From contig JADLDB010000059.1 in NCBI GenBank assembly GCA_020846875.1, forward strand, positions 158,018-222,017: DNA of 64,000 bases, read 5' to 3'. Below are positions 28,050 to 35,084 of the stretch, one piece after another; the first letter of the stretch is position 1; each line of letters opens with the position of its first letter. The stretch comes from Myxococcales bacterium (GTDB lineage Bacteria > Myxococcota > Myxococcia > Myxococcales > Myxococcaceae). The notes beneath the pieces are model-generated. The model had not been told where the DNA came from. It saw only the letters and a list, made by a program, of their open reading frames with translations, and ran no database searches. Both the position numbers and the translations under genes were made by a program.

Positions 28050-28786
28050 GCCTCTTCCTCACCGGTGGGGTGGCCCTGGCCTACGCGGCGGGGGTGGTGG
28101 GGCTGCACCGCTACACCGTGCACCGCCGGCGGGTCAGCGCGCAGCACTTCGCCACGCTGCGCTGGCTGGACTGGGACACGCTGCTCTTCGGGCTCGTGCC
28201 GGACGCGCCGAGGGCCGAGGTGCCTGCGCCCGCGCCCCCCGAGGGAGGCCCACCGCCGCTGGTGCTGCAGCGCGAGGCGTCCGAGGCCAACCGAGGCGAG
28301 CTGGAGCTGCTGTCCAGGCTGGTGACGGGCGGGGCGCTGTCACCCGAGACGCTGCAGGGGACCCGCTTCTCTGGCGGAGAGCAGCGCTGGGTCGAGGTGC
28401 TGGCCACCTTCCGCGGCGATCCCCGCGCCACCCTCGAGCGGCTCCAGGCCGGCCCCGCCAACTCGGTGGCTGAGGCGTACCTGCGCGAGTGGCTGGCGCT
28501 CACCCACACCGCCACGCCCTTCAACCTGGAGCTGCTGGTGTTCGGCTCCAAGCGGCGGGTGAACGAGGCGCTGGGCCGCTTCGGCGATCACCCGGCGCTG
28601 TACTTCGTGCGGGCGCACGCCTCGGCGGTGCTCGGCTTCACCGGCGCCGTCCTCGACGACCTGGCCCGCGCCGTCTACTTCAGCCGCGAGGCACCCTTCT
28701 ATCTGCAGGCGGTGCTGCAGCTCCCCTTCATCGAGGAGGCCCGGCCGGCGCTGGTGCGTGCATGTCGGGAAGTCCGCGCGCGCTGA
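28046..28786 (+). CDS. Membrane-anchored protein of unknown function
   Basis: 246 aa starting within the yacG stop (ATGA). A single N-terminal hydrophobic helix (MSLFLTGGVALAYAAGVVGL) is followed by an Arg/His-rich loop and a ~215-residue soluble, mostly helical part that is likely cytosolic under positive-inside rules or periplasmic if the helix is reversed. The second half (NSVAEAYLREWLALTHT, VLDDLARAVYFSREAPFYL) has the alternating helix pattern of TPR-like repeats. No family recognised. The next gene (FHA) overlaps its end by 25 bases, so the three genes are tightly linked. Confidence 0.7.
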   Translation: MSLFLTGGVALAYAAGVVGLHRYTVHRRRVSAQHFATLRWLDWDTLLFGLVPDAPRAEVPAPAPPEGGPPPLVLQREASEANRGELELLSRLVTGGALSPETLQGTRFSGGEQRWVEVLATFRGDPRATLERLQAGPANSVAEAYLREWLALTHTATPFNLELLVFGSKRRVNEALGRFGDHPALYFVRAHASAVLGFTGAVLDDLARAVYFSREAPFYLQAVLQLPFIEEARPALVRACREVRAR

Positions 28787-29343
28787 CGATCTGGCGCTCC
28801 TGCGCGAAGCACGCTCAAATCGCCGTCGTGCCGGAGTCGCTGCTCGTCTGGTTCAACCTCTTCACCGATGATCCCGCCGGCGCGCGCACCCGGCTCAGCG
28901 GGCGTCCGGTCCTGCTCTACGAGCCGCCGCTGGAAGACGAGCCGGACGACGACGCGGACGAGGACTACCGGCTGCGCACCCAGTCGGGGATCATCATGCC
29001 GGCGATCGGCGGCGGCGAGCCGCTGGCGGTGGTGGTGGAGAAGAGCAAAGAGAACGCCTTCCAGAAGCGGATCACCGTGGGGCGCACGGCCAACAACGAC
29101 ATCGTGCTCGACGATCAGTCCGTCTCCCGCTTCCACGCCTACCTGCAGCAGGACGATCACCAGGCCTGGACGTTGACGGACGCGGGCTCGCGCAACGGCT
29201 CCTTCGTGGCAGGGCGGCGGATCGTCGCGCGCAAGGCGGTGGCGCTGGCCAACGCCGTGGTGGTGCGGATCGGCGCGGTGCAGCTCACCTTCTTCTCGGC
29301 GGCGGGCTTCTTGGAGCTGCTCAAGAAGCGGGCCCAGAGGTGA
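28762..29343 (+). CDS. FHA-domain protein
   Basis: 193 aa; ATG 28762 lies inside the end of the previous gene in another frame. The N-terminal ~80 residues have no recognised domain; an acidic segment DEPDDDADEDY links to the FHA domain at about 95-185 with ITVGRTANNDIVLDDQSVSRFHA, then SRNGSFV, the core GR...S...H...NG phosphothreonine-binding motifs. FHA proteins read Ser/Thr kinase signalling, and a PP2C gene follows 76 bases later, so it is likely part of a phospho-signalling set. Confidence 0.88.
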   Translation: MSGSPRALTIWRSCAKHAQIAVVPESLLVWFNLFTDDPAGARTRLSGRPVLLYEPPLEDEPDDDADEDYRLRTQSGIIMPAIGGGEPLAVVVEKSKENAFQKRITVGRTANNDIVLDDQSVSRFHAYLQQDDHQAWTLTDAGSRNGSFVAGRRIVARKAVALANAVVVRIGAVQLTFFSAAGFLELLKKRAQR

Positions 29344-29419
29344 CCTGATTCATTCACCTTGCCCCCACTTGGGCCTACCCCCTACAGTCAGCGGCGTTTT
29401 TTCTTCGCAAGGGACCTGC

Positions 29420-30691
29420 GTGCTCACCACCGAAGCACACGGCAAGACTGACGTCGGCCGCAAGCGGCAGCACAACGAAGACGCGATGCTGGTCGACCCC
29501 GCGCTGGGGCTCTACATCGTCGCGGACGGCATGGGCGGTCACGCCGCCGGCGAGGTGGCCAGCGCCCGCGCCGTGGAGGTGGTGCGCCAGCACCTGATCA
29601 CCAACAAGAGCATCCTCCAGGATCTCGAGAAGGACGCGAACCAGGCCGCCCGGGCCGCCGCCGCCAGCCTGGTCGAGGTCGCGGTGCAGCGGGCCTGCGC
29701 GGACATCTACAAGCTGGCCACCACCGACGCCTCCAAGCGGGGCATGGGCACCACCTTCGTGTGCCTGGCGATCTCGGGGACCAAGGGCGTGATCGGCCAC
29801 GTCGGGGACAGCCGCGTCTACCTGGTGCGCAACGGCCAGTGCCACCGCCTGACCGAGGATCACACGTTGATCTCCGCGCAGCTCAAGGCGGGGACGATCA
29901 CCAAGGAGCAGGCCGCCACCAGTCAGTACCGCAACGTGATCACCAGGGCGGTGGGGATCCAGGAGTCGGTGCAGGTCGACACGCTGATCGTCGACTGCCT
30001 GCCGGGCGACCTCTTCATGCTCTGCAGCGACGGGCTGCACGGCTACCTGGCCGACGACGAGGTCAGCGCGCTGGTGGCCTCCACGCGGGCGGAGGAGCAG
30101 CCCGAGCGCTTCGTGGCGCTGGCCAACGAGCGAGGGGGGAAGGACAACATCACCGTGGTGGTGGTGTCGTGCGCGGGCGATCCCGCCACCGCCACCGAGG
30201 AGGTCGCCGAGGCCACCTCGCGGATGGAGGCGCTCAAGAAGATCCCCCTCTTCAGGCACCTCACCTACAAGGAGCAGACGGCGGTGCTCTCCGTAGCCTC
30301 CACCCGCACCTTCCCCGGCGGCCGGGAGATCGTCACCGAGAACCAGCCGGGCGAGGAGCTGTTCGTCGTGATCCGCGGGCGGGTGTCGGTGGAGAAGGGC
30401 GGGGTAGAGATCGCCGAGCTCCGCGCCGGCGGCCACTTCGGCGAGATGGGGCTCATCGACAACGCGCCGCGCTCGGCCACGGTGAGATCCGTCGAGCCCA
30501 CCCGGGTGATGGTGATCGCCCGCGGAGATCTGATGAACCTGATGAAGCGCGAGTCGATCCTCGCGGTGAAGCTGCTGTGGAGCTTCGTGCAGGTGCTCTC
30601 CGATCGGCTGCGGGAGACCAACTCGGAGCTGTCCGAGGCCCGCCAGGAGCTCGCCGCGGCGCAGGCGATCCAGCCGTTCGCCGAGGACTGA
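29420..30691 (+). CDS. PP2C-type phosphatase fused to a cyclic-nucleotide-binding domain
   Basis: 423 aa from GTG 29420; an upstream TTG gives a short Ser/Thr-rich leader that looks unlikely. PPM/PP2C motifs: RKRQHNEDAM (13-22), VADGMGGHAAGE (about 35-46), GDSRVYL (about 131), SDGLHGYL (about 202), GGKDNITVVVV (about 243); the Asp metal ligands are kept. Residues ~270-400 are a cNMP-binding (CRP-like) fold with GGHFGEMGLIDNAPRSATV, including the phosphate-cassette GE...R...A. The C-terminal ~35 residues are a coiled coil (RETNSELSEARQELAAAQA). It probably removes phosphate from Ser/Thr with cNMP control. Follows the FHA gene. Confidence 0.92.
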   Translation: MLTTEAHGKTDVGRKRQHNEDAMLVDPALGLYIVADGMGGHAAGEVASARAVEVVRQHLITNKSILQDLEKDANQAARAAAASLVEVAVQRACADIYKLATTDASKRGMGTTFVCLAISGTKGVIGHVGDSRVYLVRNGQCHRLTEDHTLISAQLKAGTITKEQAATSQYRNVITRAVGIQESVQVDTLIVDCLPGDLFMLCSDGLHGYLADDEVSALVASTRAEEQPERFVALANERGGKDNITVVVVSCAGDPATATEEVAEATSRMEALKKIPLFRHLTYKEQTAVLSVASTRTFPGGREIVTENQPGEELFVVIRGRVSVEKGGVEIAELRAGGHFGEMGLIDNAPRSATVRSVEPTRVMVIARGDLMNLMKRESILAVKLLWSFVQVLSDRLRETNSELSEARQELAAAQAIQPFAED

Positions 30692-30736
30692 CAGCCAGGC
30701 ACCACCGGCAGTGACGTGAAGCGTCGGGGAGGATCC

Positions 30737-32062
30737 ATGCACCGTGTCGTGTCTCGTTGGGCGGCGGCCCTGGTCGTGGCGTCGATCGCCACGTCGGCCC
30801 GCGCCGACAACTTCAACCTCTTCGGCTACGGCCCTCGCGCGGCGGCGATGGGTGGCGCGATGACCGCCGAGGCCACCGACTACACCAGCGTCTTCTACAA
30901 CCCGGCCCTGATGGTCGAGCGGAAGGACGTCAACTTCGGCTTCGCCTTCCAGTGGTACCGCATGGTGGCCGACGTGCAGCCCAAGGATCTCGCGCAGGAG
31001 GTGAACTGCACGAACTGCACGTCACCCGACGCGGTCGGCTTCTCGCTGGGGCTGGTCTTCCCCCTGGGCGGCAAGGTGAAGAACCACCTGGCGATCGGCC
31101 TGGGGCTGTACCTGCCCAGCGCGGTGATGCTGCGGGTGAACGCGCCGGATCCCACCACGCCGTTCTGGTACCGCTACCACTCCAACCCGGAGCGGATCGT
31201 CATCCACACCGGCGTGGGCATCAAGATCGTCGAGTGGCTCAAGGTGGGGTTGGGGATCCAGGCGCTGGCCGACCTGCTCGGCAACGGCGCCAACGTGAAG
31301 GTCGATCTCTTCTCCAAGGAAGTGCAGCTGCGCGAGCTCAACAGCTACCTGGGCACGCGCGTGGCGCCGGTGTTCGGCCTGCACGTCTCGCCGCTCAACA
31401 AGCGCCTGCGCCTGGGCGTCACCTTCCGCTGGGAGATGAAGCTGCTCTACGAGATCCCGGCCACGGTCGATCTCGCCACCGTGGGCACCTTGTCCTTCGC
31501 CGTCACCGGCGTCGCGCACTACACGCCACACACGCTGTCCTTCGGCGCCGCCTTCGACATCACCGAGCAGCTCACCGTGTCCCTCGACGGCGAGTGGCAG
31601 AACTGGGCGTCGGCGCCGTCGCCCTACGCCAACCTGCTGATCGACCTCTCCGGACCGCTGCTGGACGGCCTGGGCCTGGGCACCGCGCTGGACGTGACGA
31701 GCCCTGCCCAGCGGCCGGGCTTCGCCGACACCTTCGGCGGCCGGCTGGGCGTGGAGTACCGCCTGTCGCCCCGCTTTCAGGCGCGGCTGGGGGGCTTCAT
31801 CCGCCCGACCCCGGTGCCGAAGCAGAACGTCGCGGGCACCAACCTCTTGGACAACACCACCATCGGCGTGGCCGGCGGCATCGGCTTCAACTTCGACGAT
31901 CCGCTGGAGATCATGGCAAACCCCATTCAGATCGACATCGCCGCACAAGGCCACTTCATCCTCGGGCGCGAGGCGGACAAGGACTCGACCGACGTGGTGC
32001 CGTCCTACACCTACTCCTCGCGCGTCGGCGGCGTCACCGCGTCCATCCGCTACGACTTCTGA
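30737..32062 (+). CDS. OmpP1/FadL/TodX-like outer-membrane transport protein
   Basis: 441 aa from ATG 30737, which has a GGGGAGG site just upstream and gives a proper signal peptide (MHRVVSRWAAALVVASIATSARA). Mature residues show FadL features: an N-terminal NLFGYGPRAAAMGGAMTAEATDYTSVFYNPA motif (hatch and first strand) and the alternating strands ending in R-Y-D-F, a C-terminal aromatic residue signal for BAM. Members transport long-chain fatty acids or hydrophobic compounds through the outer membrane. The two following large repeat proteins on the same strand may be its partners (58-base gap). Confidence 0.85.
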   Translation: MHRVVSRWAAALVVASIATSARADNFNLFGYGPRAAAMGGAMTAEATDYTSVFYNPALMVERKDVNFGFAFQWYRMVADVQPKDLAQEVNCTNCTSPDAVGFSLGLVFPLGGKVKNHLAIGLGLYLPSAVMLRVNAPDPTTPFWYRYHSNPERIVIHTGVGIKIVEWLKVGLGIQALADLLGNGANVKVDLFSKEVQLRELNSYLGTRVAPVFGLHVSPLNKRLRLGVTFRWEMKLLYEIPATVDLATVGTLSFAVTGVAHYTPHTLSFGAAFDITEQLTVSLDGEWQNWASAPSPYANLLIDLSGPLLDGLGLGTALDVTSPAQRPGFADTFGGRLGVEYRLSPRFQARLGGFIRPTPVPKQNVAGTNLLDNTTIGVAGGIGFNFDDPLEIMANPIQIDIAAQGHFILGREADKDSTDVVPSYTYSSRVGGVTASIRYDF

Positions 32063-32104
32063 CCGCTCGGGGGAACGCCCATGGCACCCCTGGTGTCGGA
32101 GGGT

Positions 32105-32110
32105 TAGCGT
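32105..32110 (+). promoter_or_regulatory. TAGCGT box before the first repeat protein gene
   Basis: TAGCGT followed by ten bases and ATG 32121. It fits the TANNNT -10 group in this window, with no clear -35. Confidence 0.35.
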
Positions 32111-32120
32111 CTGACTTGCG

Positions 32121-35081
32121 ATGCGCCGGTGGATCCTCCTCGTCCTGGCTGTGGTGGCCGTTGCGGGCGGGCTCTGGGTGTGGCTGTGGCCTGGGGAGCC
32201 GGAGGCGCCAGCGGCGGTGGCGGACACCGCGCCGCTGCCGGACTTCGCCCCCGTGGAGGTGCGGGCCACCGGGGCGCAGCAGGGCCTCACGCTGACCGGG
32301 ACGGTGCGCGATCCCCAGGGGGCGCCCATCCCCAACGCAGAGGTGTCGCTGGCCTCCTCGTCCCAGCAGAGCCTCACCGTGGCGCGCTGCGGGATCTGCG
32401 ACGAGCTGCTGTTGTCCTGCCGGGCCCACGAGACGACGCGCACCGTGGCGGCGCTCTTCGACGCGCACCGCGGGGAGCAGGTGGCCGCGCTCACCGCCAC
32501 CTCCGACGCGCAGGGGAAGTTCCGCTTCGAGCAGCTCGCCGGCACCAGCTTCACGGTGTGGGCCCGCGCGCCCGGCTTCGGGGAAGGCGTGAAGGAGCGC
32601 GCCGCGCCCGGCGATCCGGTGGAGCTCTTCCTCCCCGCGCCGAGGGCGATCGCCGGCAAGCTGAAGGACGAAGTGGGCCAGCCGGTGCAGGGGACGGTGC
32701 GTGTCGCGTCCCATCGCCTCGCCCGTCCCGTCGAGGTGCAGAGCGCGCCCGACGGCTCCTTCGAGGCCGCCGGCCTGGGAGAAGGGCCGTTCTACGTGGT
32801 GGCGACCGCGCCCGCGAAGCTGCCGGTGCATCGCGCGCAGGTGGAAGCTGGCCCGGAGGTGGTGACGTTGACGCTGCTGGCGCCGCGGCGCCTCGAGGTG
32901 CGCCTGCTCAGCCAGGGCAAGGCCGTCGACGGGGTGGTGCTGCTCAACGGCGATCACCTGACCCGCGAGCTGGCGGCGAAGGGTGGCTTCCTCGGCGTGG
33001 ACGGGCTGTACCCAGACGAGCTGCTCGTCTCCGCCGTGTCCGGGGAACTCTCTGCGCCGGCGCAGCGGGTGGCGCTCACCGGGCCTTTGACTCAGGTGAC
33101 GCTCAACCTCGAGCGAGGCGGGCGGCTGGCGGTGTCCGTCGTCGACGAGGCCGAGCAGCCCGTCACCGAGCCGGCCCTCGAGCTGCTCACCCGCGCGGGC
33201 GAGCTGGTGCAGAAGAAGGTGCTCAAGACGGGCGAGCTGGCGCTGCTGGGGCCGCTGGCGGTGGGCGAGTACGTGCTGCGCACCAGCGCGGACGGCTACG
33301 AGCCGGGGCGCCTGCCGGTGACGGTGAAGCCAGGCGAGACGCCGGTGGTGGTGACGATGCCGAAGGGCACGCTGATCTCCGGCCGGGTCATCGACGAGTA
33401 CGGGCGGCCGGCCCCGGGCGTCTCGGTGCTGATCACCCCTACCGGCGACACGGTGCTGGCGGACGCCGAGGGGCGCTTCAAGGCCTCGGTCCCTTCCCCC
33501 GGCCTGTACGTGCTGCACGCGCACCACAGCGACTGGGGTGGGGGCGACGTCGACGTCACCGCGCCGAAGACGGGGGTGGAGCTGCAGCTCGAGCCGAAGG
33601 CCGGCGCGGAGGTGACGGTGACGGTGGACGGGCGCCGGGTGGAAGGCGCGCACGTCGTGCTGCTCCACTCGGAGGGGAACTACCGCAGCGATCGCCCCTC
33701 GGGCGCGGACGGGGTGGTGCTGATGCGCGGCCTGCCTCCGGACACCTACACCCTGGTGGCCACGCACCCCGACTTCCTGCCCTCGGCGCGGCAGACCTTC
33801 GTGCTGCAAGACGGCCAACTGCTGAAGGTCTCGGCGGCGCTCCAGGCCGGCGCCGGCATCGAGGGGCAGGTGGTGGACACGCTGGGCGCGCCGGTCCCCA
33901 ACGCCTCGGTGACGATGACGCCGCGCGGCGCCGAGCCGGGCGTCACCGACGCGCTGGGGAAGTTCACCTTGAAGCCGCTGCGCCCCAAGGCCGTGTACGC
34001 GCTGCGCGTCTCCGAGCGCGGGTACGATCAGACCGATCGCGTGCTGGCCTCGGCGGGCGGCGAGCCGGTGCGGATCGTCGTGAGGCGCCAGCCCGTCTTC
34101 CGCGGGCGGGTGCTGGCGGACGGCCAGCCGCTCAAGTCCTTCCGGGTGGACGAGCACGAGGTGTCCAGCGCCGACGGCCGCTTCGAGCTGCCTCTGCCCG
34201 CCACCGAGGACCGGGTGATCGTCACCATCGAGGCGCCGGGCTTCGAGCCGATGATGACCGATCGCCCCAACAGCCCGGACCTGGGCGACTTCAACCTCAC
34301 GCGGGCTCCGCTGGTGACGGGCGTGGTACGCGACGAGGGCGGCGGGCCGGTGGTGGACGCGGTCGTCACCTGCGACAGCTGCGAGCAATCGGTCCTCACC
34401 GGGGCGGACGGCCGCTTCGCGCTGGGCAAGCCCCCCTTCCAGCGGGAGTTCAACCTGGTGGCGAAGAAGGGCCGGCGCACCGCCCTCAAGACGGTCACCG
34501 AGGGCGCGACCCAGGGGGTGGAGCTGACCCTGAAGGCCGGCGTGCAGCTCACCGGCACGGCCTGGCTCCCCGACGGGCGGCCCGCGGCGGGCGTGGAGAT
34601 CGCCGGCGTCAACGTCGATCGCTCCGAGCCCGTGTCCGTCGTCACCAACGCCGACGGCACCTTCTCCCTGGAGGTCTCCCCCGGGACGTACCGGCTGATG
34701 CTGGCGATCCCCGGTTACCAGCGGCTGGCGGAGGATCCGCCCGCGGTGATCGCCGAGGTGACCGGGCCGTCGACGCAGCTGGATCTGGGGCCCGCGCCGG
34801 CGCTGGGCAAGCTGACGGTCCGGGTGGCGCCGCAGCCCGGCTTCGCGCTGTGGTTGGTGCGGGGCGAGTTGCCGGTGCTAGGCGATCCACCGATGGAGCT
34901 CTTGCGGGCCCGCTACGCGCAGCTCGTCTACCAGCCGCGGACGGACACGGTGACCTTCGGCGGGCTGACGCCCGGCCGCTACACGCTGGTCTGGGCCAGC
35001 TTCCACGCGCAGTCCGCGGGCGGGCCGGTGAAGGTGCCGGTGGACGTGCCCGCGCAGGCCGAGGTCAGCCTGGTGAGGTGA
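32121..35081 (+). CDS. Membrane-anchored carboxypeptidase-regulatory-like repeat protein (paralogue 1)
   Basis: 986 aa. An N-terminal hydrophobic helix (MRRWILLVLAVVAVAGGLWVWLW, no lipobox) anchors or exports it. The rest is about ten CarboxypepD_reg/CnaB-like beta-sandwiches, each with the cue G-x-V-x-D-x-x-G-x-P (VRDPQGAPIPNAEVSL, VIDEYGRPAPGVSVLI, VVDTLGAPVPNASVTM). The first repeat has an insert CxxC-x6-C (Cys90, 93, 100). A further CxxC (CDSCE, about 755) is seen later. It presumably projects into the periplasm or from the surface. Its paralogue starts 3 bases after its stop. Confidence 0.82.
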   Translation: MRRWILLVLAVVAVAGGLWVWLWPGEPEAPAAVADTAPLPDFAPVEVRATGAQQGLTLTGTVRDPQGAPIPNAEVSLASSSQQSLTVARCGICDELLLSCRAHETTRTVAALFDAHRGEQVAALTATSDAQGKFRFEQLAGTSFTVWARAPGFGEGVKERAAPGDPVELFLPAPRAIAGKLKDEVGQPVQGTVRVASHRLARPVEVQSAPDGSFEAAGLGEGPFYVVATAPAKLPVHRAQVEAGPEVVTLTLLAPRRLEVRLLSQGKAVDGVVLLNGDHLTRELAAKGGFLGVDGLYPDELLVSAVSGELSAPAQRVALTGPLTQVTLNLERGGRLAVSVVDEAEQPVTEPALELLTRAGELVQKKVLKTGELALLGPLAVGEYVLRTSADGYEPGRLPVTVKPGETPVVVTMPKGTLISGRVIDEYGRPAPGVSVLITPTGDTVLADAEGRFKASVPSPGLYVLHAHHSDWGGGDVDVTAPKTGVELQLEPKAGAEVTVTVDGRRVEGAHVVLLHSEGNYRSDRPSGADGVVLMRGLPPDTYTLVATHPDFLPSARQTFVLQDGQLLKVSAALQAGAGIEGQVVDTLGAPVPNASVTMTPRGAEPGVTDALGKFTLKPLRPKAVYALRVSERGYDQTDRVLASAGGEPVRIVVRRQPVFRGRVLADGQPLKSFRVDEHEVSSADGRFELPLPATEDRVIVTIEAPGFEPMMTDRPNSPDLGDFNLTRAPLVTGVVRDEGGGPVVDAVVTCDSCEQSVLTGADGRFALGKPPFQREFNLVAKKGRRTALKTVTEGATQGVELTLKAGVQLTGTAWLPDGRPAAGVEIAGVNVDRSEPVSVVTNADGTFSLEVSPGTYRLMLAIPGYQRLAEDPPAVIAEVTGPSTQLDLGPAPALGKLTVRVAPQPGFALWLVRGELPVLGDPPMELLRARYAQLVYQPRTDTVTFGGLTPGRYTLVWASFHAQSAGGPVKVPVDVPAQAEVSLVR

Positions 35082-35084
35082 GGT

